A DNA stretch of 39,239 nt from an uncultured Eubacteriales bacterium (GTDB lineage Bacteria; Bacillota; Clostridia; Oscillospirales; Oscillospiraceae): contig USQL01000006.1 of assembly GCA_900556935.1 (NCBI GenBank), positions 1 to 39,239 of the forward strand, given 5' to 3'. The notes beneath the pieces are model-generated. The model ran no database searches. It had not been told where the DNA came from and worked only from the letters and a program-made list of their open reading frames with translations. The translations under genes were made by a program, and so were the position numbers. Positions 30,402-38,126 of this stretch are shown here, piece by piece (position 1 is the first letter of the stretch; every line of letters begins with the position of its first letter).

Positions 30402-31542
30402 ATCTTGGAATATAGAGCGTACCATCCATGATTCTCCTGGCTGTCCGCTGCACCGCCACACCGGTGACCTGAATCTCATTCAAAGATGCTGTGGGATTTT
30501 CCACATAGGGATACATGGTCATCACACCGGAAGGATGGCCAACCCGGACAGTCTGCTGGCCCTGGACAGGGTGGGCGATCTCATTGACCAAGGTCCCGGG
30601 CACAAAAGCCGCCACGCTGATGGCGGAGGCGCTGGTGAGAGGGGCCGCCTTGTGACACTTGAACACGCTGATGACCCGGGCACAGACATCCATGTCCTCG
30701 GCCAGAACCTGCTTGCCGCCAATCTCCGTATAGGACTTGGGGACGGTGACGAAGCCCACCTTGGGAACGGCGGGGCTGTTGTCGGTGGCGTCCTTCAGGT
30801 CCTTGGCAAAGCCCATCTTTACGCAGGCTGCGCCACGGATGGCCTCCAGCCTGGAAGAAAGGGCCTTGTTAGAATCCACCTCTCCGGGAAGCTCGGTGCC
30901 GACAGCGCCCAGGTCCTCTGCCCGGACCAGAACGATGGGGTTGGACACGTCCAGAATGGTGGCCTCGATCTCGCCCACGCCCGGAACATCCAGAATTTCC
31001 TTGGTCTTTCCGGTGGGGAACAGCTTGCCGGTCTTGGAGCCCGCCGGGTTCAGAAAGTTGACCTTCAGCTCTCCGGCGGTGCCGTCGATGCCTGCAATGG
31101 CACAGGTGCCAACGTTATTGAACTGGCCGCCCTTCACGGGGACCTCTACATCAATATACTTATTGGTGTTCAGGTTGAACATATGCACAACGGTGGTGGG
31201 CACCGTCAGGTGCTCTACCAGGCCCATCTCCACGGCGAAGGGAGCTGCGGCAGCAGTCATATTGCCGCAGTTGCTCTTATAATCAATCTTGCTTTGGCCC
31301 ACAATGGACTGGCCCACCAGGTACTCCACATCGATGCCGGGCTTGTCGCTCTTGGACACCACCACGATCTTATTGTTGCTGGATACGCAGCCGCCCAGGC
31401 CGTCCATCTGCTTGGGGTCCGGGCTGCCCATGGCCTGAACGAAGATGTCGTCCCAGGCTTCCCGCTCCGGCAGGTCCTCCTTCAAAAACATACAGCCCTT
31501 GGACGTACCGCCGCGCATATAAACACAGGGAAATTTACGCAT
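30400..31542 (-). CDS. PrpF-family protein (aconitate / methylaconitate isomerase-like)
   Basis: A 380-residue protein of the diaminopimelate-epimerase fold. The ATG at 31542 follows AAAGGAG; the longer open frame upstream runs through the promoter and is not used. The N-terminal VYMRGGTSKGCMF is the PrpF signature, with DGLGGCVSSNNKIVVV and SNCGNMTAAAAPFAVE carrying the two cysteine-containing active-site loops. Family members isomerise aconitates, 2-methylaconitate or methylitaconate. With an aconitase-family hydratase and an isocitrate-dehydrogenase-family enzyme next door, conversion of trans- to cis-aconitate is the simplest role here. The methylcitrate route is less likely because no prpB or prpC is seen. 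Confidence 0.82.
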   Translation of the reverse strand: MRKFPCVYMRGGTSKGCMFLKEDLPEREAWDDIFVQAMGSPDPKQMDGLGGCVSSNNKIVVVSKSDKPGIDVEYLVGQSIVGQSKIDYKSNCGNMTAAAAPFAVEMGLVEHLTVPTTVVHMFNLNTNKYIDVEVPVKGGQFNNVGTCAIAGIDGTAGELKVNFLNPAGSKTGKLFPTGKTKEILDVPGVGEIEATILDVSNPIVLVRAEDLGAVGTELPGEVDSNKALSSRLEAIRGAACVKMGFAKDLKDATDNSPAVPKVGFVTVPKSYTEIGGKQVLAEDMDVCARVISVFKCHKAAPLTSASAISVAAFVPGTLVNEIAHPVQGQQTVRVGHPSGVMTMYPYVENPTASLNEIQVTGVAVQRTARRIMDGTLYIPR

Positions 31543-31598
31543 ATCAAACACTCCTTTGTAATTGTTCCGGCCTCTGCCTGGTCGGTTTTGACAAAAAC

Positions 31599-31627
31599 AG
31601 TGTAACCGGCAATCCAGAAAATGTAAA
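31599..31627 (-). promoter_or_regulatory. Promoter of the PrpF-like gene
   Basis: On the minus strand TTTACA (31627-31622) and TACACT (31604-31599) are 17 bp apart, giving a leader of about 50 bases. Confidence 0.65.
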
Positions 31628-31637
31628 ATAGCGGCAG

Positions 31638-31655
31638 GGAATGAAAAGTCATTCC
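31638..31655. promoter_or_regulatory. Inverted repeat, putative LysR binding site
   Basis: GGAATGA-AAAG-TCATTCC is a perfect 7-bp palindrome centred about 55 bp upstream of the predicted prpF start. This is the usual position of a LysR-type recognition site just above the -35 box. It also lies upstream of the divergent promoter at 31802. Between them, 31710-31745 can form another hairpin (AGCCCC / GGGGCT); I see no gene in 31543-31887. Confidence 0.5.
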
Positions 31656-31801
31656 ACAAGAGAATAGATTGCCATTTTGAACAAAGGCAGCCCTGTCCTA
31701 TCAGGCAGAATACACAGGAAAAGCCCCCGCTCTTCCCCCAAAAGGGGCTTCCGGAGGCATGTCATAGAAAAAGCCGATGTTTATCCATTCCCACCGGTGA
31801 T

Positions 31802-31830
31802 TTGACTTTTTCCCCGTTTCCTTTTACAGT
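31802..31830 (+). promoter_or_regulatory. Promoter of the isocitrate dehydrogenase-aconitase operon
   Basis: TTGACT (31802-31807) and TACAGT (31825-31830) are 17 bp apart, about 57 bp before the start codon at 31888. Confidence 0.7.
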
Positions 31831-31887
31831 AAGGGCACGCAAAGGCAATCAAGCAAAACACAGAATTTCTGAAAGGAGATTTTTGAT

Positions 31888-33057
31888 ATGAACGAAGAGC
31901 AAATGATCCAGGCGGCTCAGGAGAAGCTGGCCGCCCTCATCCGGGAAGACCTGGGAAGAATCGAGCGGATGAAGGAGAGCCAGGCCATCACCGACTTTGC
32001 TTCCCTGGACAAGATCGTCATCGGCGTTATGCCCGGTGACGGCATTGGACCCATCATCATGGAGCAGGCCCTCCGGGTGATGCGGGAGCTTTTAAAGGAC
32101 GAGCTGGCCAGCGGCAAGGTGGAGCTTCGGGAGATCCCCGGCATGACCATCGAGCGCCGGGCAGAGCTGGGCGAGTCCCTGCCCGCCGACGTGCTGGAAG
32201 CCTGCAAGGCCTGCAACGTCCTTATCAAGGGGCCCTTCACCACCCCCAGACCCGGCGACCCCTGGCCCAACATGATTTCCGCCAACTCCCTGCTGCGCCG
32301 GAATCTGGATCTGTTTGCCGCTGTCCGGCCCATTAAGATTTCCGAACGGAACATCGACTGGTGCTTCTTCCGGGAGAACATCGAGGGCGAGTACATCTGG
32401 GGCAACAAGGGCATCCAGGTAAACGACGACCTGGCCATTGACTTCAAGGTCCAGACCCGTCAGGGCAGCGAGCGCATTGCCCGGGCCGCCTTTGAATACG
32501 CCCGAAAGAACGGCAAAAAGAACGTGACCGTCATCACCAAAGCCAACATCATCAAGCTCACCGACGGCAACTTCCAGAAGGCTGTTCACCACGTAGGCGA
32601 GACCGAATATCCGGAAATCGAGATTCAGGAAAAGCTGGTGGATGCCACCGCCGCCAAGCTGGCCGACCCCAAGTTCATGGAGGGCTGCGAGGTTTTCGTG
32701 CTCCCCAACCTGTATGGCGACATCGTCACCGACGTAGCCGCCGAGCTCCAGGGCGGCCTGGGCAGCGCCTCCTCCTCCAATGTGGGCAACCAGTACGCTC
32801 TATTTGAGGCCATTCACGGCACCGCCCCCTACCTGATGAGCCACGGCAGAGGCCAGTACGCCAACCCCTGCTCCCTGATCCGGGCAGCCGGTCAGCTGAT
32901 GGCCCACATCGGCTACGGCGACCGGAACAAAAGCTTGGAAGCCGCTCTGGACATCTGCTGCAACACGGAAAAGAAGCTGGTGGTCACCACCGACGTAGAC
33001 GGCGCCACCGCCAAGGAATTTACGGATTACCTGCTGGAAACTCTGGAAAAGCTGTAA
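31888..33057 (+). CDS. Isocitrate/isopropylmalate dehydrogenase family enzyme, probably NAD(P)-isocitrate dehydrogenase
   Basis: A 389-residue decarboxylating dehydrogenase; GAAAGGAG precedes the ATG. After a ~40-residue N-terminal helix-rich extension the Rossmann-like fold starts (IVIGVMPGDGIGP). Substrate-binding residues lie in ANSLLRRNLDLFAAVRP, FFRENIEGEY carries the tyrosine, KANIIK the catalytic lysine, and LYGDIVTDVAAELQGGLG the Mg-binding aspartates. HGTAPYLMSHGRGQYANP is the cofactor loop. Co-transcription with an aconitase-family gene points to isocitrate rather than isopropylmalate: isocitrate to 2-oxoglutarate plus CO2. The cofactor-loop sequence is unusual, so NAD versus NADP is left open. 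Confidence 0.82.
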   Translation: MNEEQMIQAAQEKLAALIREDLGRIERMKESQAITDFASLDKIVIGVMPGDGIGPIIMEQALRVMRELLKDELASGKVELREIPGMTIERRAELGESLPADVLEACKACNVLIKGPFTTPRPGDPWPNMISANSLLRRNLDLFAAVRPIKISERNIDWCFFRENIEGEYIWGNKGIQVNDDLAIDFKVQTRQGSERIARAAFEYARKNGKKNVTVITKANIIKLTDGNFQKAVHHVGETEYPEIEIQEKLVDATAAKLADPKFMEGCEVFVLPNLYGDIVTDVAAELQGGLGSASSSNVGNQYALFEAIHGTAPYLMSHGRGQYANPCSLIRAAGQLMAHIGYGDRNKSLEAALDICCNTEKKLVVTTDVDGATAKEFTDYLLETLEKL

Positions 33058-33085
33058 TTGATAAATTGATAAAGGAGAATACATT

Positions 33086-35359
33086 ATGCTGAAGCTGTAT
33101 GAAACCGGCGTTTATCTGATTGGCAACACGGACCTTGTTGCCGACCCCGCCGAGGTCGCCGCCAAAACCGGCAAAAAGGTCACGAAAGAGGCAGCCCGGC
33201 AGGGCACCATGGCCTATGGCATTCTGAAAAGCCACAACCAGAGCGAGGATATGGACAACCTCCGGCTGAAATTCGACTCCATGACCTCTCACGACATCAC
33301 CTACGTGGGCATCATCCAGACCGCCCGGGCCTCCGGCATGACCGAGTTTCCCCTGCCCTACGTGCTGACCAACTGCCACAATTCCCTCTGCGCCGTTGGC
33401 GGCACCATCAACGAGGATGACCACAAGTTCGCCCTGTCCGCTGCCCACAGGTACGGCGGCATCTACGTGCCCACGAACCTTGCCAATATCCATAGCTACA
33501 ACCGGGAGATGATGGCGGGCTGCGGCCGGATGATTTTAGGCTCTGATTCCCATACCCGCTACGGTGCCCTGGGCACCATGGCCATCGGCGAGGGCGGCGG
33601 CGAGCTGGCAAAGCAGCTGGTGGGCAGAACCTATGATTTTACCCGCCCCGGTGTCATCGCCATCTACCTGACCGGCACCCCCAAGTCCGGCGTGGGCCCC
33701 CAGGACGTGGCCCTGTCCATCATCGGTGCCGTGTACAAAAACGGCTATGTGAAGAACAAGGCTATGGAGTTTGTGGGCCCCGGCATTGCGAATCTCCCCA
33801 TGGAATACCGGAACGCCATCGATGTCATGACCACCGAGACCACCTGCTGGTCCTCCATCTGGGTCACCGATGAGAAGACGAAGAATTACTTCACGATCCA
33901 CGGCAGACCCGAGGCTTACAAGGAAATGCGCCCCGCCGACGTGGCCTACTACGACGGCTGCGTGTACGTAGACCTGTCCACCGTGGAATGCACCATTGCC
34001 ATGCCCATGCATCCCAGCAACACCTATACCATCCATGAGCTCCAGGAGAACGCCGAAGACATCCTGCACCTGATTCAGGACAACGCCAACAAGCAGATCA
34101 AGGGCGCCCAGATGGACATCGTCTCCAAGTTCCATGACGGCGCTATCTGGGTAGAGCAGGGCGAGATCGCCGGATGCTCCGGCGGCACCTTCGACAATAT
34201 CTGCGCCGCTGCGGATATCCTGAGAGGCCGCAGCTGCGGCAACGGGGCCTTCACCCTCAGCGTCTACCCCGGCTCCATGCCCGCTCTGGCAGAGCTCATG
34301 AAAAACGGCCGGGCTCACGACCTGATTGCCGCCGGTGCCATTCTCCGGGAGTGCTTCTGCGGCCCCTGCTTCGGCGCAGGCGACACCCCCGCCAACGGCG
34401 AATTCTCCATCCGCCACACCACCCGGAACTTCCCCAACCGGGAGGGCTCCAAGCCCGGCGAGGGCCAGATGGCTGCCGTGGCCCTGATGGATGCCCGTTC
34501 CATCGCCGCCACCGCCGCCAATGGGGGTAAGCTCACCGCGGCCACGGACCTGAATGTGGAATACACCAACCCCGAGTACCACTTCGACGGCGGCATCTAC
34601 GAAAAGCGGGTCTACAACGGCTGGACGAAGCCCGAGCCCCAGCACGAACTGAAGTTCGGTCCCAACATCAAGGATTGGCCCGAAATGCCCGCACTGACCG
34701 AGGACCTGCTGGTAAAGGTCTGCTCCTACATCACGGACCCCGTCACCACCACCGACGAGCTGATCCCCTCCGGCGAGACCTCCTCCTACCGCTCCAACCC
34801 CGAGCGTCTCTCTGAGTTTGCCCTGTCCCGCCGGGACCCCCAGTACGTCTCCCGCAGCAAGGAGATGCGGCAGATGGAGCGTGACCGTCAGGCAGGCAAG
34901 GGCCTCACGGACGAAGTCAAGGCCGTGTATGAAGCCCTACAAAAGGCCGGTCTGACTGTCGACCCTGAAAATACCGATCTGGGCTCCACCATCTTCGCCA
35001 ACATGCCCGGCGACGGCTCTGCCCGGGAGCAGGCAGCCTCCTGCCAGCGCGTCATGGGTGCTTCCGCCAACTTTGCCAAACAGTACGCCACCAAGCGCTA
35101 CCGCTCCAACTGCATCAACTGGGGCATGACCCCATTCCTGGTGGAAAACCCGGAGGTGTTCGGCCTGGGCGACTACATCTTTGTGCCGGGTGTCCGGGCC
35201 CATGTGCTGGCCAACGACGCTTCCTTTGATGCCTACGCGGTGAAGCCCGACGGTACCGTGACCAAGTTCCCCGTGTCCACCGGCTTCCTGACCGAGCCCG
35301 AGCGGCAGATTATCGCCGACGGGTGCCTGATCAACTACTACCGGGGCAGTAAGGCCTGA
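33086..35359 (+). CDS. Aconitase-family hydratase
   Basis: A 757-residue single-chain enzyme, shorter than AcnA (about 890), of the form often annotated as hydratase in Clostridia. AAAGGAG lies before the ATG. GSDSHTRYGALGTMAIGEGGGE is the aconitase active-site signature. AGCSGGTFDN and CFCGPCFGAGDTPANGE provide the three cysteines for the [4Fe-4S] cluster. SNCINWGM and the C-terminal swivel domain (GDYIFVPGVRAHV) complete the fold. It should interconvert citrate, cis-aconitate and isocitrate. It is 28 bp behind the dehydrogenase gene and ends at a strong terminator. Confidence 0.87.
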   Translation: MLKLYETGVYLIGNTDLVADPAEVAAKTGKKVTKEAARQGTMAYGILKSHNQSEDMDNLRLKFDSMTSHDITYVGIIQTARASGMTEFPLPYVLTNCHNSLCAVGGTINEDDHKFALSAAHRYGGIYVPTNLANIHSYNREMMAGCGRMILGSDSHTRYGALGTMAIGEGGGELAKQLVGRTYDFTRPGVIAIYLTGTPKSGVGPQDVALSIIGAVYKNGYVKNKAMEFVGPGIANLPMEYRNAIDVMTTETTCWSSIWVTDEKTKNYFTIHGRPEAYKEMRPADVAYYDGCVYVDLSTVECTIAMPMHPSNTYTIHELQENAEDILHLIQDNANKQIKGAQMDIVSKFHDGAIWVEQGEIAGCSGGTFDNICAAADILRGRSCGNGAFTLSVYPGSMPALAELMKNGRAHDLIAAGAILRECFCGPCFGAGDTPANGEFSIRHTTRNFPNREGSKPGEGQMAAVALMDARSIAATAANGGKLTAATDLNVEYTNPEYHFDGGIYEKRVYNGWTKPEPQHELKFGPNIKDWPEMPALTEDLLVKVCSYITDPVTTTDELIPSGETSSYRSNPERLSEFALSRRDPQYVSRSKEMRQMERDRQAGKGLTDEVKAVYEALQKAGLTVDPENTDLGSTIFANMPGDGSAREQAASCQRVMGASANFAKQYATKRYRSNCINWGMTPFLVENPEVFGLGDYIFVPGVRAHVLANDASFDAYAVKPDGTVTKFPVSTGFLTEPERQIIADGCLINYYRGSKA

Positions 35360-35383
35360 TTATTTCTTACGATTCCTTTCTTT

Positions 35384-35425
35384 CCGCCCATCCGGGTCCC
35401 ACGAAGGCCCGGGTGGGCGGTTTTT
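35384..35425 (+). terminator. Terminator after the aconitase-family gene
   Basis: CCGCCCATCCGGG (35384-35396) pairs with CCCGGGTGGGCGG (35408-35420), one G-T pair, followed by TTTTT. Confidence 0.9.
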
Positions 35426-35435
35426 CACGTATTTG

Positions 35436-35473
35436 CAAGAAAAGAGCCGAAAGCCCGCAAAAGGCTTTCGGCT
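35436..35473 (-). terminator. Terminator of glutamate dehydrogenase
   Basis: On the minus strand AGCCGAAAGCC (35473-35463) pairs with GGCTTTCGGCT (35455-35445), followed by CTTTTCTTG. It lies 15 bp after the gdhA stop, back to back with the previous terminator. Confidence 0.85.
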
Positions 35474-35487
35474 TTGGGAAGAAGAGA

Positions 35488-36822
35488 TTATACAATGCCC
35501 TGGGCGTTCATGGCATCGGCAACCTTCAGGAACCCGGCGATGTTGGCACCGGCCACATAGTTGCCCTCCATGCCGTATTTCTTGGCGGCGGCATCCAGGT
35601 TGTGGAAGATATTGACCATGATGTCCTTGAGCTTTGCGTCCACTTCCTCAAAGGTCCAGCTCAGGCGCTGGGAGTTCTGGGTCATCTCCAGGGCGGAGGT
35701 GGCCACGCCGCCGGCGTTGGCGGCCTTTCCGGGCAGGAAGTAGATGCCGCTCTCCTGTAGATAACGGGTAGCATCCAGGGAGGTGGGCATGTTGGCACCC
35801 TCGCACACGGCAAAGCAGCCGTTGGCAACCAGAGCCTTGGCATCCTCCAGCAGGAGCTCATTCTGGGTGGCGCAGGGCAGGGCAATGTCACACTTGGTGG
35901 TCCAAACGCCCTTGCCCTCGTGGTATACGGCGTTGGGACGGAGCTTGGCGTACTCGGTCAGGCGGGCGCGCTTGACCTGCTTGACCTCAATCAGGGTGGC
36001 CACGTCGATGCCGTCGGGGTCGTAAATCCAGCCGGTGGAGTCGGAGCAGGTGACGGGCTTGGCCCCCAACTGCCAGGCCTTCTCAATGGCGTAGGTCGCC
36101 ACGTTGCCGGCACCGGAGACGGCAACGGTCTTGCCCTCCAGGCTCTTGCCGTTGCTTTCGAGCATTTCCTGGGTGATGTACAGCAGACCGTAGCCGGTGG
36201 CCTGGGTCCGGGCCAGGCTGCCGCCGAAGGAAAGGCCCTTGCCGGTGAGCACGCCTTCGTACAGGCCGGTGAGCCGCTTGTACTGGCCGAACAGGTAGCC
36301 GATTTCCCGGCCGCCCACGCCGATGTCACCGGCGGGCACATCCTCGTCCGCGCCGATGTACTTATACAGCTCCGTCATAAAGCTCTGGCAGAAGGCCATG
36401 ATCTCCCGGTCGGACTTGCCCTTGGGGTCAAAGTCCGCGCCGCCCTTGCCGCCGCCGATGGGCAGGCCTGTCAGGGAGTTTTTGAAGGTCTGCTCAAAGC
36501 CCAGGAACTTCAAAATGCCCTGGTTGACGCTGGGATGGAACCGCAGGCCGCCCTTATAGGGGCCGATGGCGGAGTTGAACTGCACCCGGTAGCCGTTGTT
36601 GACCTGAACCTGGCCCTTGTCATCCACCCAGGGAACGCGGAACATAATAATCCGCTCGGGGGTGACCAGACGCTCCAGGAAGGCGTTCTTCCGGTAAACT
36701 TCCTCATTTTTCTCAATGACAACGCGCAGAGATTCCAGAACCTCCGTAACGGCCTGCAAAAATTCAGGCTGCCCGGGGTTTTGAGCGGCGACCCGCTCCA
36801 GAACTTCATTTACATAGCTCAT
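35488..36822 (-). CDS. gdhA: NADP-type glutamate dehydrogenase
   Basis: A 444-residue hexameric-type enzyme: 2-oxoglutarate + NH4+ + NAD(P)H to glutamate and back. I chose the ATG at 36822 because AGAGGAG precedes it; a GTG 21 bp further up would put that site inside the gene. The N-terminal domain has GPYKGGLRFHPSVNQGILKFL and LPIGGGKGGADFDPKG (catalytic lysines). AGDIGVGGREIGYLFGQYK follows, then the nucleotide fold (VAVSGAGNVATYA). It has its own promoter and terminator. Beside genes that yield 2-oxoglutarate it gives the pathway an outlet to glutamate. Confidence 0.95.
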   Translation of the reverse strand: MSYVNEVLERVAAQNPGQPEFLQAVTEVLESLRVVIEKNEEVYRKNAFLERLVTPERIIMFRVPWVDDKGQVQVNNGYRVQFNSAIGPYKGGLRFHPSVNQGILKFLGFEQTFKNSLTGLPIGGGKGGADFDPKGKSDREIMAFCQSFMTELYKYIGADEDVPAGDIGVGGREIGYLFGQYKRLTGLYEGVLTGKGLSFGGSLARTQATGYGLLYITQEMLESNGKSLEGKTVAVSGAGNVATYAIEKAWQLGAKPVTCSDSTGWIYDPDGIDVATLIEVKQVKRARLTEYAKLRPNAVYHEGKGVWTTKCDIALPCATQNELLLEDAKALVANGCFAVCEGANMPTSLDATRYLQESGIYFLPGKAANAGGVATSALEMTQNSQRLSWTFEEVDAKLKDIMVNIFHNLDAAAKKYGMEGNYVAGANIAGFLKVADAMNAQGIV

Positions 36823-36859
36823 AGACAAGTGTGCTCCTCTCACGGTTTAACTGGGGCCT

Positions 36860-36888
36860 ATTGTAGCAGATTGCGTGGCCGTTTGCAA
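36860..36888 (-). promoter_or_regulatory. Promoter of glutamate dehydrogenase
   Basis: On the minus strand TTGCAA (36888-36883) and TACAAT (36865-36860) are 17 bp apart, about 38 bp before the start codon. Confidence 0.8.
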
Positions 36889-36917
36889 CCACTTTTTGCA
36901 ATTTTTTTATTTTATCT

Positions 36918-36965
36918 TGCAAAAACGCCACATCGCACAGGGATGAACCCGGGATGTGGCGTTTT
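36918..36965 (-). terminator. Terminator of the mnmE-cysteine desulfurase operon
   Basis: AAAACGCCACATC (36922-36934) pairs with GATGTGGCGTTTT (36953-36965). Read on the minus strand it ends in GTTTTTGC, which places it correctly behind the desulfurase gene and before the gdhA promoter. Confidence 0.88.
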
Positions 36966-36992
36966 ATTATGGAATTTGTGTATTGAAATCTG

Positions 36993-38117
36993 TCAAGCCC
37001 GGGGCAGCAGCTTCTCTCGGACGGCCTTGACCAGGAGCCCAATCTCCTCGGGGGTGGTTTCCCGGCTGAGGGAGATGCGGAAGGCGGAGTCGATGGTGTC
37101 GCCGTCGATGCCCATGGCGGTGAGCACATGGCTGCGGTGGCCCTTGGCACAGGCGGAGCCCGCCGAGACGCAGATGCCCTCATCCTGCAGAAGGTTGATG
37201 GAATTCTGGGTGGGAAGCCCGGGGATGGCCACGGAGAGAATGTGGGGGGCATCGTGGGCCCCGTTGACGGTTACGCCGGGCAAGGCGCGAAGCTCTTCAC
37301 AGAGGGTGTTTAAAAGTGCCTGTTCCTGCTGCCTGTCCTCCCGGAAGGTTTTGCTGCCCGCCTCGGCCGCGGCGGCAAAGCCAAAGATGGCCGGGGTGGC
37401 CTCGGTGCCGCTGCGGTAGCCGCCCTCCTGCCCTCCGCCCTGAATCAAGGCGGGGAAGGATTTGAGCCTGGGGCTGATGTACAGCGCCCCGGCCCCCTTG
37501 GGCCCGTGGATTTTGTGGCTGGAAACGGAAATCAGGTCTGCCCCCAGGGTTTTGGCCTGAAAGGGGATTTTCAGGAAGCCCTGCACCGCATCGGTGTGGA
37601 ACAGGGCATCGGGGCAGAGCCGGTGGGTGAGCCGGGCCATCTGGCCAATGGGCTGCACGGAGCCTACCTCATTGTTGACCATCATGATAGAGACCAGAAT
37701 GGTGTCTTTCCGCAGGGCGGCTTTCAAGTCCTCCAGGGAGATGTTTCCAAGGGTGTCCGGCTGCAAATAGGTCACTTCATAGCCCTGGGCCTCCAGATCT
37801 TTCATGCAGTTCAAAATGGCGTGGTGTTCCATGGCGGTGGTGATGATGTGCTTGCCCCGTTTGCCCAGACGCTTGACCGTGCCGTAAATGGCCCAGTTGT
37901 CGGCTTCGGTGCCGCAGGAGGTGAAAAACACCCGGTCCGGCTCTGCCCCCATGGCGGCGGCCACGCTGTGCCTGGCGGCGCGGAGCTCCCGGGCGGCGCT
38001 GATGCCGAAGTCATACAGGGCAGAGGGGTTGGCCCAGTCCTGGGTAAGCGCCCGGTTCATAGCCTCCACGGCCTGGGTGCAGGGCCTGGTGGTGGCGGAA
38101 TTGTCCAAATAAATCAT
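36993..38117 (-). CDS. Cysteine desulfurase, NifS/IscS type
   Basis: A 374-residue PLP enzyme that takes sulfur from cysteine for Fe-S clusters and thio-modified tRNA. N-terminal MIYLDNSATT is typical; MEHHAILN, HTDAVQ and SSHKIHGPKGAG (the lysine that binds PLP) line the active site; SAGSACAKGHRSHVL holds the persulfide cysteine on a short loop, as in group I NifS/IscS. It lies 9 bp behind mnmE, which fits a role in tRNA modification and general Fe-S supply. It could also feed the nitrogenase-like system, but the distance gives no direct support. Confidence 0.92.
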   Translation of the reverse strand: MIYLDNSATTRPCTQAVEAMNRALTQDWANPSALYDFGISAARELRAARHSVAAAMGAEPDRVFFTSCGTEADNWAIYGTVKRLGKRGKHIITTAMEHHAILNCMKDLEAQGYEVTYLQPDTLGNISLEDLKAALRKDTILVSIMMVNNEVGSVQPIGQMARLTHRLCPDALFHTDAVQGFLKIPFQAKTLGADLISVSSHKIHGPKGAGALYISPRLKSFPALIQGGGQEGGYRSGTEATPAIFGFAAAAEAGSKTFREDRQQEQALLNTLCEELRALPGVTVNGAHDAPHILSVAIPGLPTQNSINLLQDEGICVSAGSACAKGHRSHVLTAMGIDGDTIDSAFRISLSRETTPEEIGLLVKAVREKLLPRA

Positions 38118-38126
38118 GCTGTTTCC

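Noticed and set aside
35920..37419. 499-codon plus-strand frame opposite gdhA and the cysteine desulfurase
   Set aside because: It crosses two unrelated genes, a promoter and a terminator on the other strand, and has low-complexity composition.
36993..38117. Dedicated nifS partner of the nitrogenase-like operon
   Set aside because: It is 26 kb away and directly coupled to mnmE, so a housekeeping role in tRNA modification and general Fe-S supply is simpler.
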